A program made the position numbers and the translations under genes. From assembly GCA_029224185.1 (NCBI GenBank), contig JANZKI010000027.1:124001-188000 (forward strand): DNA of 64,000 nt, in the 5' to 3' direction. The DNA comes from Karalla daura (Eukaryota; Chordata; Actinopteri; Chaetodontiformes; Leiognathidae). This document shows, piece after piece, positions 1 to 9,180 of this stretch. Positions within the stretch are counted from its first letter, which is position 1; every line of letters begins with the position of its first letter. The notes under the pieces are model-generated. The model worked only from the letters and a program-made list of their open reading frames with translations. It searched no databases and was not told the DNA's origin.

Positions 1-38
1 GGTTTGTCTACAGCCCCCTGCCTAGGAAACGGTGGGGA

Positions 39-48
39 AAAGCGCTTT
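39..48. other. 10-bp palindrome AAAGCGCTTT of the monomer
   Basis: Perfect self-complementary decamer with a central GCGC, present in nearly every monomer. It is altered by CpG transitions to AAAGTGCTTT in a subset of A monomers (for example near 28200, 30345, 37940) and to AAAGCGTTTT in two d monomers (near 12494 and 18460). It could be a protein-binding dyad, but no function can be shown. Confidence 0.8.
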
Positions 49-102
49 GAAAAAGTGTGTTGACGCATTCACTGTTGGCCATTATGCAGTGCAGCAACAG
101 GC

Positions 103-117
103 CTAAACAGTGTTTAG
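103..117. other. Monomer inverted repeat CTAAAC-AGT-GTTTAG
   Basis: Six-base-pair stem with a 3-base loop. The stem is kept when the loop changes (AGT to GGT in F monomers) and when the preceding base changes (E monomers). It is broken only where GTGTTTAG becomes GTGGTTAG, in the monomer just right of elements 1, 8, 12 and 17. Conservation may simply reflect array homogenisation. Confidence 0.75.
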
Positions 118-207
118 AACGCCTAGTTGGGTTTGTCTACAGCCCCCTGTGTAGGAAACGGTGAGGAAAAGCGCTTTGAAAAAGTGTGTTTACGCATTCA
201 CCATGGG

Positions 208-221
208 CCACTACGCAGTGG
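208..221. other. Type-B-specific hairpin CCACT-ACGC-AGTGG
   Basis: B and H monomers differ from the other types at two sites nine bases apart (CCATT to CCACT, AGTGC to AGTGG). The pair of changes creates a perfect 5-bp stem around ACGC. In the monomers I read, the two changes always occur together. Confidence 0.7.
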
Positions 222-1966
222 AGCAACAGGCCTAAACAGTGTTTAGAACGCCTAGTTGGGCCTTTTTACAGCCCCCTGCGTAGGAAACGGTGGGGAAAAG
301 CGCTTTGAAAAAGTGTGTTGACGCATTCACTGTTGGCCAATATGCAGTGCAGCAACAGGCCTAAACAGTGTTTAGAACGCCTAGTTGGGCTTGTCTACAG
401 CCCCCTGTGTAGGAAACGGTGAGGAAAAGCGCTTTGAAAAAGTGTGTTGACGCATTCACCGTTGGCCATTACGCAGTGCAGCAACAGGCCTAAACAGTGT
501 TTAGAACGCCTAGTTGGGTTTGTCTACAGCCCCCTGCCTAGGAAACGGTGGGGAAAAGCGCTTTGAAAAAGTGTGTTGACGCATTCACTGTTGGCCATTA
601 TGCAGTGCAGCAACAGGCCTAAACAGTGTTTAGAACGCCTAGTTGGGTTTGTCTACAGCCCCCTGTGTAGGAAACAGTGAGGAAAAGCGCTTTGAAAAAG
701 TGTGTTTACGCATTCACCATGGGCCACTACGCAGTGGAGCAACAGGCCTAAACAGTGTTTAGAACGCCTAGTTGGGCCTTTTTACAGCCCCCTGCGTAGG
801 AAACGGTGGGGAAAAGCGCTTTGAAAAAGTGTGTTGACGCATTCACTGTTGGCCATTATGCAGTGCAGCAACAGGCCTAAACAGTGTTTAGAACGCCTAG
901 TTGGGCTTGTCTACAGCCCCCTGTGTAGGAAACGGTGAGGAAAAGCGCTTTGAAAAAGTGTGTTGACGCATTCACCGTTGGCCATTACGCAGTGCAGCAA
1001 CAGGCCTAAACAGTGTTTAGAACGCCTAGTTGGGTTTGTCTACAGCCCCCTGCGTAGGAAACGGTGGGGAAAAGCGCTTTGAAAAAGTGTGTTGACGCAT
1101 TCACTGTTGGCCATTATGCAGTGCAGCAACAGGCCTAAACAGTGTTTAGAACGCCTTGTTGGGTTTGTCTACAGCCCCCTGCCTAGGAAACGGTGGGGAA
1201 AAGCGCTTTGAAAAAGTGTGTTGACGCATTCACTGTTGGCCATTATGCAGTGCAGCAACAGGCCTAAACAGTGTTTAGAACGCCTAGTTGGGTTTGTCTA
1301 CAGCCCCCTGTGTAGGAAACGGTGAGGAAAAGCGCTTTGAAAAAGTGTGTTTACGCATTCACCATGGGCCATTACGCAGTGCAGCAACAGGCCTAAACAG
1401 TGTTCAGAACGCCTAGTTGGGCCTTTTTACAGCCCCCTGCGTAGGAAACGGTGGGGAAAAGCGCTTTGAAAAAGTGTGTTGACGCATTCACTGTTGGCCA
1501 TTATGCAGTGCAGCAACAGGCCTAAACAGTGTTTAGAACGCCTAGTTGGGCCTTTTTACAGCCCCCTGCGTAGGAAACGGTGGGGAAAAGCGCTTTGAAA
1601 AAGTGTGTTGACGCATTCACCATCAGCCATTACGCAGTGCAGCAACAGGTCTAAACGGTGTTTAGAACGCCTAGTTAGGCCTGTTTACAGCCCCCTGCGT
1701 AGGAAACGGTGGGGAAAAGCGCTTTGAAAAAGTGTGTTGACGCATTCACCATCGGCCATTACGCAGTGCAGCAACAGGCCTAAACGGTGTTTAGAACGCC
1801 TAGTTGGGTTTGTCTACAGCCCCCTGCCTAGGAAACGGTGGGGAAAAGCGCTTTGAAAAAGTGTGTTGACGCATTCACCATCGGCCATTACGCAGTGCAG
1901 CAACAGACCTAAACAGTGTTTAGAACGCCTAGTTGGGCCTGTTTACAGCCCCCTGCGTATGAAACG

Positions 1967-1971
1967 GTGGG
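1967..1971. repeat. Left target-site duplication GTGGG of element 1
   Basis: An uninterrupted monomer reads AAACG-GTGGG-GAAAAGC. Here AAACG-GTGGG precedes the element and GTGGG-GAAAAGC follows it at 3080. The empty site can therefore be reconstructed from neighbouring monomers, giving an unambiguous 5-bp duplication. Confidence 0.9.
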
Positions 1972-1988
1972 TGTCGCGTCAACACAAA

Positions 1989-2012
1989 ACATTCATTCAA
2001 ACATTCACTCAA
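1989..2012 (+). repeat. Subterminal tandem 12-bp repeat in the left TIR
   Basis: ACATTCATTCAA is followed directly by ACATTCACTCAA, one mismatch apart. The pair lies 17 bp from the element tip and is mirrored at 3039-3062. Repeated subterminal motifs often serve as transposase-binding sites in DNA transposons; that role is inferred here. Confidence 0.65.
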
Positions 2013-2020
2013 AACACAGT

Positions 2021-2026
2021 CACGTG
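2021..2026. promoter_or_regulatory. E-box CACGTG in the left TIR
   Basis: Palindromic CACGTG in the context GTCACGTGGCC, 49 bp from the element tip, with its mirror at 3025-3030. CACGTG is the core site of bHLH-zip factors such as USF and MYC/MAX. Occurrence in an element is suggestive only. Confidence 0.35.
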
Positions 2027-2244
2027 GCCTAAGCTCCAAACCTGCAGGGGGCAGAGAGAAAGTTAGTTTTGGTAGGGTAACCAGGAAGTCAATCTGTGCT
2101 TCCTGTGGCGGCCATATCATCTGCATACCTGCATGGAGAAAAAAGTTTGCTAACAAAGTAGAAGCATCTAACAAAAGGAAATACACAGGAATCACACAAC
2201 TAAACAAAGAAGATTACTCAGCTCACAGTCAAGACGCAACTGGT

Positions 2245-2806
2245 TGTCAACTGTCAAGTTATGTTAGATTTTACTCCGTTCCTGCTCAAACTTGAAAAGA
2301 GCCTCGTCTGAAGGACGCAGAGGGACAACTCAAATCTTCCTTCTCTTTTGTTTATTGAGTTTAGTAGATAGGTTGATTAGGTTGATTTGGTTGATTAGGT
2401 TGATAACCTTCAAAATAAACAAGAAACATTGCATTACTTAAAGTTCAAACATAACAAATTCATGAATTCATAAATCTCAAATCAGTATGAATCAATCAAA
2501 ATCAAAAATCAGAATATCAAATATCAAGTCTACAATCAACAAGGTAGCTTCAGAATCAGATTTCTTTCTTTGCAACATAAACCATGCATTCAAAATGATA
2601 TAAATTGAGCCAGTTCATGTACAAACAATTGAAGTTGTATCAGCATAAACAAACAAACATTTTAATTCCATCAACACTACAATACAATACAAGTAAGTAG
2701 ATTTGAATGTTCAGGCTGTAAATTTGAGTGAACATGATAAAACAAAGTAATTCTTTCAGCATTTTCAGATATCAAAGTGACAAAGTGTTTCAATGTCCAT
2801 TCCCCT
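2245..2806. other. AT-rich central region of element 1, non-coding
   Basis: 562 bp between the TIRs. It contains a short minisatellite (2371-2405) and runs rich in ATCAA/AATCA words around 2480-2545. I see no long open frame and no transposase motif. Apart from substitutions at element positions 306, 373 and 426, it looks the same in every copy read. Confidence 0.85.
2371..2405 (+). repeat. 9-bp minisatellite GGTTGATT(A/T) in the element centre
   Basis: Four tandem units: GGTTGATTA, GGTTGATTT, GGTTGATTA, then a truncated GGTTGATA. The last base of the third unit (element position 426) is A in copies 1-7 and 14 and T in the other full copies. Confidence 0.85.
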
Positions 2807-3079
2807 ACCAGTTGCGTCTTGACTGTGAGCTGAGTAATCTTCTTTGTTTAGTTGTGTGATTCCTGTGTATTTCCTTGTCTTCGATGCTTCTCCTTTGTTA
2901 GCAAACTTTTTTCTCCATGCAGGTATGCAGGTGATATGGCCGCCACAGGAAGCACAGATTGACTTCCTGGTTACCCTACGAATACTAACTTTCTCTCTGC
3001 CCCCTGCAGGTTTGGAGCTTAGGCCACGTGACTGTGTTTTGAGTGAATGTTTGAATGAATGTTTTGTGTTGACGCGACA
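2807..3079 (-). repeat. Right terminal inverted repeat of element 1
   Basis: 273 bp, the inverted partner of 1972-2244. It carries the mirrored 12-bp pair at 3039-3062 and CACGTG at 3025-3030. Its tip TGTGTTGACGCGACA contains TGTGTTGACGC, an 11-mer also found inside every typical satellite monomer. Confidence 0.93.
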
Positions 3080-3084
3080 GTGGG
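3080..3084. repeat. Right target-site duplication GTGGG of element 1
   Basis: Second copy of the 5-bp target. It is followed by GAAAAGCGC, exactly where the interrupted monomer resumes. The same GTGGG/GTGGG pair borders every other full copy. Confidence 0.9.
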
Positions 3085-3600
3085 GAAAAGCGCTTTGAAA
3101 AAGTGTGTTGACGCATTCACCGTTGGCCATTACGCAGTGCAGCAACAGGCCTAAACAGTGGTTAGAACGCCTAGTTGGGTTTGTCTACAGCCCCCAGCCT
3201 AGGAAACGGTGGGGAAAAGCGCTTTGAAAAAGTGTGTTGACGCATTCACTGTTGGCCATTATGCAGTGCAGCAACAGGCCTAAACAGTGTTTAGAACGCC
3301 TAGTTGGGTTTGTCTACAGCCCCCTGTGTAGGAAACGGTGAGGAAAAGCGCTTTGAAAAAGTGTGTTGACGCATTCACCGTTGGCCATTACGCAGTGCAG
3401 CAACAGGCCTAAACAGTGTTTAGAACGCCTAGTTGGGTTTGTCTACAGCCCCCTGCCTAGGAAACGGTGGGGAAAAGCGCTTTGAAAAAGTGTGTTGACG
3501 CATTCACCATCGGCCATTACGCAGTGCAGCAACAGACCTAAACAGTGTTTAGAACGCCTAGTTGGGCCTGTTTACAGCCCCCTGCGTATGAAACGGTGGG
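3080..3600 (+). repeat. Satellite segment S1 (k = 4)
   Basis: 99-bp right part of the interrupted monomer (D-like, with GTGGTTAG), then A (with CCCCCAG near 3194), a B/D hybrid, an A/E hybrid and the 35-bp left part of the next element-bearing monomer. It is the shortest spacing between elements in the window. Confidence 0.92.
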
Positions 3601-4708
3601 TGTCGCGTCAACACAAAACATTCATTCAAACATTCACTCAAAACACAGTCACGTGGCCTAAGCTCCAAACCTGCAGGGGGCAGAGAGAAAGTTAGTTTTG
3701 GTAGGGTAACCAGGAAGTCAATCTGTGCTTCCTGTGGCGGCCATATCATCTGCATACCTGCATGGAGAAAAAAGTTTGCTAACAAAGTAGAAGCATCTAA
3801 CAAAAGGAAATACACAGGAATCACACAACTAAACAAAGAAGATTACTCAGCTCACAGTCAAGACGCAACTGGTTGTCAACTGTCAAGTTATGTTAGATTT
3901 TACTCCGTTCCTGCTCAAACTTGAAAAGAGCCTCGTCTGAAGGACGCAGAGGGACAACTCAAATCTTCCTTCTCTTTTGTTTATTGAGTTTAGTAGATAG
4001 GTTGATTAGGTTGATTTGGTTGATTAGGTTGATAACCTTCAAAATAAACAAGAAACATTGCATTACTTAAAGTTCAAACATAACAAATTCATGAATTCAT
4101 AAATCTCAAATCAGTATGAATCAATCAAAATCAAAAATCAGAATATCAAATATCAAGTCTACAATCAACAAGGTAGCTTCAGAATCAGATTTCTTTCTTT
4201 GCAACATAAACCATGCATTCAAAATGATATAAATTGAGCCAGTTCATGTACAAACAATTGAAGTTGTATCAGCATAAACAAACAAACATTTTAATTCCAT
4301 CAACACTACAATACAATACAAGTAAGTAGATTTGAATGTTCAGGCTGTAAATTTGAGTGAACATGATAAAACAAAGTAATTCTTTCAGCATTTTCAGATA
4401 TCAAAGTGACAAAGTGTTTCAATGTCCATTCCCCTACCAGTTGCGTCTTGACTGTGAGCTGAGTAATCTTCTTTGTTTAGTTGTGTGATTCCTGTGTATT
4501 TCCTTGTCTTCGATGCTTCTCCTTTGTTAGCAAACTTTTTTCTCCATGCAGGTATGCAGGTGATATGGCCGCCACAGGAAGCACAGATTGACTTCCTGGT
4601 TACCCTACGAATACTAACTTTCTCTCTGCCCCCTGCAGGTTTGGAGCTTAGGCCACGTGACTGTGTTTTGAGTGAATGTTTGAATGAATGTTTTGTGTTG
4701 ACGCGACA
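3601..4708. mobile_element. Palindromic element, copy 2
   Basis: Full length, 1,108 bp, with diagnostic state A/A/C/T/A identical to copy 1. Flanked by GTGGG on both sides. Confidence 0.93.
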
Positions 4709-5745
4709 GTGGGGAAAAGCGCTTTGAAAAAGTGTGTTGACGCATTCACCGTTGGCCATTACGCAGTGCAGCAACAGGCCTAAACAGTGTTTAGAACGCC
4801 TAGTTGGGTTTGTCTGCAGCCCCCTGCCTAGGAAACGGTGAGGAAAAGCGCTTTGAAAAAGTGTCTTTACGCATTCACCATGGGCCATTACGCAGTGCAG
4901 CAACAGGCCTAAACAGTGTTTAGAACGCCTAGTTGGGCCTTTTTACAGCCCCCTGCGTAGGAAACGGTGGGGAAAAGCGCTTTGAAAAAGTGTGTTTACG
5001 CATTCACCATGGGCCATTACGCAGTGCAGCAACAGGCCTAAACAGTGTTTAGAACGCCTAGTTGGGCCTTTTTACAGCCCCCTGCGTAGGAAACGGTGGG
5101 GAAAAGCGCTTTGAAAAAGTGTGTTGACGCATTCACTGTTGGCCATTATGCAGTGCAGCAACAGGCCTAAACAGTGTTTAGAACGCCTAGTTGGGCTTGT
5201 CTACAGCCCCCTGTGTAGGAAACGGTGAGGAAAAGCGCTTTGAAAAAGTGTGTTTACGCATTCACCATGGGCCATTACGCAGTGCAGCAACAGGCCTAAA
5301 CAGTGTTTAGAACGCCTAGTTGGGCTTGTCTACAGCCCCCTGTGTAGGAAACGGTGAGGAAAAGCGCTTTGAAAAAGTGTGTTGACGCATTCACTGTTGG
5401 CCATTATGCAGTGCAGCAACAGGCCTAAACAGTGTTTAGAACGCCTAGTTGGGCCTTTTTACAGCCCCCTGCGTAGGAAACGGTGGGGAAAAGCGCTTTG
5501 AAAAAGTGTGTTGACGCATTCACCATCAGCCATTACGCAGTGCAGCAACAGGTCTAAACGGTGTTTAGAACGCCTAGTTAGGCCTGTTTACAGCCCCCTG
5601 CGTAGGAAACGGTGGGGAAAAGCGCTTTGAAAAAGTGTGTTGACGCATTCACCATCGGCCATTACGCAGTGCAGCAACAGACCTAAACAGTGTTTAGAAC
5701 GCCTAGTTGGGCCTGTTTACAGCCCCCTGCGTATGAAACGGTGGG
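4709..5745 (+). repeat. Satellite segment S2 (k = 8)
   Basis: Right part D-like, then an A/B hybrid (4808, with GTCTGCAGCC and TGTCTTTACG), a C/b hybrid, C, X, d, F (5453) and E (5582, linker cctgtttac). Its opening order resembles that of segment S24 at the far end of the window. The hybrid monomer leaves a minus-strand frame open across two monomers. Confidence 0.92.
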
Positions 5746-6853
5746 TGTCGCGTCAACACAAAACATTCATTCAAACATTCACTCAAAACACAGTCACGTG
5801 GCCTAAGCTCCAAACCTGCAGGGGGCAGAGAGAAAGTTAGTTTTGGTAGGGTAACCAGGAAGTCAATCTGTGCTTCCTGTGGCGGCCATATCATCTGCAT
5901 ACCTGCATGGAGAAAAAAGTTTGCTAACAAAGTAGAAGCATCTAACAAAAGGAAATACACAGGAATCACACAACTAAACAAAGAAGATTACTCAGCTCAC
6001 AGTCAAGACGCAACTGGTTGTCAACTGTCAAGTTATGTTAGATTTTACTCCGTTCCTGCTCAAACTTGAAAAGAGCCTCGTCTGAAGGACGCAGAGGGAC
6101 AACTCAAATCTTCCTTCTCTTTTGTTTATTGAGTTTAGTAGATAGGTTGATTAGGTTGATTTGGTTGATTAGGTTGATAACCTTCAAAATAAACAAGAAA
6201 CATTGCATTACTTAAAGTTCAAACATAACAAATTCATGAATTCATAAATCTCAAATCAGTATGAATCAATCAAAATCAAAAATCAGAATATCAAATATCA
6301 AGTCTACAATCAACAAGGTAGCTTCAGAATCAGATTTCTTTCTTTGCAACATAAACCATGCATTCAAAATGATATAAATTGAGCCAGTTCATGTACAAAC
6401 AATTGAAGTTGTATCAGCATAAACAAACAAACATTTTAATTCCATCAACACTACAATACAATACAAGTAAGTAGATTTGAATGTTCAGGCTGTAAATTTG
6501 AGTGAACATGATAAAACAAAGTAATTCTTTCAGCATTTTCAGATATCAAAGTGACAAAGTGTTTCAATGTCCATTCCCCTACCAGTTGCGTCTTGACTGT
6601 GAGCTGAGTAATCTTCTTTGTTTAGTTGTGTGATTCCTGTGTATTTCCTTGTCTTCGATGCTTCTCCTTTGTTAGCAAACTTTTTTCTCCATGCAGGTAT
6701 GCAGGTGATATGGCCGCCACAGGAAGCACAGATTGACTTCCTGGTTACCCTACGAATACTAACTTTCTCTCTGCCCCCTGCAGGTTTGGAGCTTAGGCCA
6801 CGTGACTGTGTTTTGAGTGAATGTTTGAATGAATGTTTTGTGTTGACGCGACA
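5746..6853. mobile_element. Palindromic element, copy 3
   Basis: Full length with state A/A/C/T/A. Unusually, the monomer resuming on its right is A/C-like (ctgttgg, attatg), not D-like. Confidence 0.93.
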
Positions 6854-9180
6854 GTGGGGAAAAGCGCTTTGAAAAAGTGTGTTGACGCATTCACTGTTGG
6901 CCATTATGCAGTGCAGCAACAGGCCTAAACAGTGTTTAGAACGCCTAGTTGGGTTTGTCTACAGCCCCCTGTGTAGGAAACGGTGAGGAAAAGCGCTTTG
7001 AAAAAGTGTGTTTACGCATTCACCATGGGCCATTACGCAGTGCAGCAACAGGCCTAAACAGTGTTTAGAACGCCTAGTTGGGCTTGTCTACAGCACCCTG
7101 TGTAGGAAACGGTGAGGAAAAGCGCTTTGAAAAAGTGTGTTGACGCATTCACTGTTGGCCATTATGCAGTGCAGCAACAGGCCTAAACAGTGTTTAGAAC
7201 GCCTAGTTGGGTTTGTCTACAGCCCCCTGCCTAGGAAACGGTGGGGAAAAGCGCTTTGAAAAAGTGTGTTGACGCATTCACTGTTGGCCATTATGCAGTG
7301 CAGCAACAGGCCTAAACAGTGTTTAGAACGCCTAGTTGGGTTTGTCTACAGCCCCCTGTGTAGGAAACGGTGAGGAAAAGCGCTTTGAAAAAGTGTGTTT
7401 ACGCATTCACCATGGGCCACTACGCAGTGGAGCAACAGGCCTAAACAGTGTTTAGAACGCCTAGTTGGGCCTTTTTACAGCCCCCTGCGTAGGAAACGGT
7501 GGGGAAAAGCGCTTTGAAAAAGTGTGTTGACGCATTCACTGTTGGCCATTATGCAGTGCAGCAACAGGCCTAAACAGTGTTTAGAACGCCTAGTTGGGCT
7601 TGTCTACAGCCCCCTGTGTAGGAAACGGTGAGGAAAAGCGCTTTGAAAAAGTGTGTTGACGCATTCACCGTTGGCCATTACGCAGTGCAGCAACAGGCCT
7701 AAACAGTGTTTAGAACGCCTAGTTGGGTTTGTCTACAGCCCCCTGCCTAGGAAACGGTGGGGAAAAGCGCTTTGAAAAAGTGTGTTGACGCATTCACTGT
7801 TGGCCATTATGCAGTGCAGCAACAGGCCTAAACAGTGTTTAGAACGCCTAGTTGGGTTTGTCTACAGCCCCCTGTGTAGGAAACGGTGAGGAAAAGCGCT
7901 TTGAAAAAGTGTGTTTACGCATTCACCATGGGCCATTACGCAGTGCAGCAACAGGCCTAAACAGTGTTTAGAACGCCTAGTTGGGCCTTTTTACAGCCCC
8001 CTGCGTAGGAAACGGTGGGGAAAAGCGCTTTGAAAAAGTGTGTTGACGCATTCACTGTTGGCCATTATGCAGTGCAGCAACAGGCCTAAACAGTGTTTAG
8101 AACGCCTAGTTGGGCTTGTCTACAGCCCCCTGTGTAGGAAACGGTGAGGAAAAGCGCTTTGAAAAAGTGTGTTGACGCATTCACCGTTGGCCATTACGCA
8201 GTGCAGCAACAGGCCTAAACAGTGTTTAGAACGCCTAGTTGGGTTTGTCTACAGCCCCCTGCCTAGGAAACGGTGGGGAAAAGCGCTTTGAAAAAGTGTG
8301 TTGACGCATTCACTGTTGGCCATTATGCAGTGCAGCAACAGGCCTAAACAGTGTTTAGAACGCCTAGTTGGGTTTGTCTACAGCCCCCTGTGTAGGAAAC
8401 GGTGAGGAAAAGCGCTTTAAAAAAGTGTGTTTACGCATTCACCATGGGCCATTACGCAGTGCAGCAACAGGCCTAAACAGTGTTTAGAACGCCTAGTTGG
8501 GCCTTTTTACAGCCCCCTGCGTAGGAAACGGTGGGGAAAAGCGCTTTGAAAAAGTGTGTTGACGCATTCACTGTTGGCCATTATGCAGTGCAGCAACAGG
8601 CCTAAACAGTGTTTAGAACGCCTAGTTGGGCTTGTCTACAGCCCCCTGTGTAGGAAACGGTGAGGAAAAGCGCTTTGAAAAAGTGTGTTTACGCATTCAC
8701 CATGGGCCATTACGCAGTGCAGCAACAGGCCTAAACAGTGTTTAGAACGCCTAGTTGGGCTTGTCTACAGCCCCCTGTGTAGGAAACGGTGAGGAAAAGC
8801 GCTTTGAAAAAGTGTGTTGACGCATTCACTGTTGGCCATTATGCAGTGCAGCAACAGGCCTAAACAGTGTTTAGAACGCCTAGTTGGGCCTTTTTACAGC
8901 CCCCTGCGTAGGAAACGGTGGGGAAAAGCGCTTTGAAAAAGTGTGTTGACGCATTCACCATCAGCCATTACGCAGTGCAGCAACAGGTCTAAACGGTGTT
9001 TAGAACGCCTAGTTAGGCCTGTTTACAGCCCCCTGCGTAGGAAACGGTGGGGAAAAGCGCTTTGAAAAAGTGTGTTGACGCATTCACCATCGGCCATTAC
9101 GCAGTGCAGCAACAGACCTAAACAGTGTTTAGAACGCCTAGTTGGGCCTGTTTACAGCCCCCTGCGTATGAAACGGTGGG
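6854..9180 (+). repeat. Satellite segment S3 (k = 18)
   Basis: Seventeen full monomers: b, d (with AGCACCCTG near 7093), A B C D A b C D A b C X d F E. One b monomer has CGCTTTAAAAAAG near 8418. It contains nearly two 516-bp ABCD-type units back to back. Confidence 0.92.

Larger units (their letters stand above)
2..130 (+). repeat. Reference 129-bp satellite monomer, type A
   Basis: First complete monomer. In order it carries a linker with a GCCCCCTGC block, the palindrome CCTAGG (A type only), a G-rich stretch that holds the element target site in other monomers, the 10-bp palindrome AAAGCGCTTT, a TGTGTTGACGC block, a variable segment, and a short inverted repeat CTAAAC-AGT-GTTTAG. About six CpG sites are present in the ancestral-looking versions. 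No CENP-B-box-like string is visible. Confidence 0.95.
2..1033 (+). repeat. Two tandem 516-bp ABCD higher-order units
   Basis: Monomers run A (2), B (131), C (260), D (389) and then A (518), B (647), C (776), D (905). Equivalent monomers four apart are nearly identical, while neighbours differ at many diagnostic sites. This is the definition of a 4-monomer higher-order repeat. Private changes include CCAATATGC near 338 and AAACAGTGAGG near 673. Confidence 0.92.
1..1971 (+). repeat. Satellite segment S0 (15 monomers plus 35 bp)
   Basis: Order: A B C D A B C D, an A/C hybrid (1034), A, b, C, F (1550), an E-like monomer with linker cctgtttac (1679), an A/E hybrid (1808), then the left 35 bp of the element-bearing monomer (1937). 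That monomer carries CGTATG where others have CGTAGG; the T is found next to every element. Confidence 0.93.
1972..2244 (+). repeat. Left terminal inverted repeat of element 1
   Basis: 273 bp, matching the reverse complement of 2807-3079 with no gaps and about seven mismatches by eye. The mismatches cluster at the segment after GAAAGTTAG and around the GCATC motif near 2164. The match ends at CAACTGGT, after which the sides are unrelated. The arm can pair with its partner into a very long hairpin. Confidence 0.93.
1972..3079. mobile_element. Palindromic non-autonomous element, copy 1 (reference)
   Basis: The 1,108-bp element begins TGTCGCGTCAACAC and ends with its reverse complement. It has 273-bp TIRs (1972-2244 and 2807-3079) and a 562-bp AT-rich centre. 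It encodes no transposase that I can recognise, so it looks like a long-TIR MITE or foldback element. The 5-bp duplication and TGT...ACA ends argue against hAT, Mutator, Tc1/mariner and piggyBac. Ginger-like or another integrase-like DDE family is possible but unproven. Diagnostic element positions 181/212/306/373/426 read A/A/C/T/A, used below to compare copies. Confidence 0.9.

Noticed and set aside
2..1971. CRISPR-like array
   Set aside because: The repeat is contiguous 129-bp satellite with no unique spacers, and it sits with a eukaryote-type palindromic element.
1863..2066. 67-residue plus-strand open frame recurring before every element
   Set aside because: It runs from the satellite across the insertion point into the TIR, so it depends on the junction. 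It has no domain, no length conservation beyond the repeat and no third-position pattern I can see.
2405..2425. AATAAA polyadenylation signal in the element centre
   Set aside because: It lies in a very A-rich stretch with no gene or transcript evidence, so a chance match is expected.
2881..2900. Possible CENP-B box around a TTCG in the right TIR
   Set aside because: The bases after TTCGATGC do not match the required A and CGGG positions of the box; the monomer itself has no TTCG.
1972..3079. Solo LTR or LTR retrotransposon (TG...CA ends, 5-bp duplication)
   Set aside because: The ends are inverted repeats 273 bp long, not short TG/CA dinucleotides, and there is no primer-binding site, polypurine tract or direct long repeat.
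2765..3145. 126- and 84-residue frames on opposite strands over the right TIR (and a 92-residue frame over the left)
   Set aside because: Both arms are inverted copies, so the frames are near-duplicates of each other read on either strand. They overlap on opposite strands, run into the satellite and show no known transposase motif. Their identity between copies follows from array homogenisation.
4394..4903. 169-residue minus-strand frame
   Set aside because: It is the same 126-residue frame lengthened because one hybrid monomer lacks the usual stop. It is a by-product of the hybrid, seen once.
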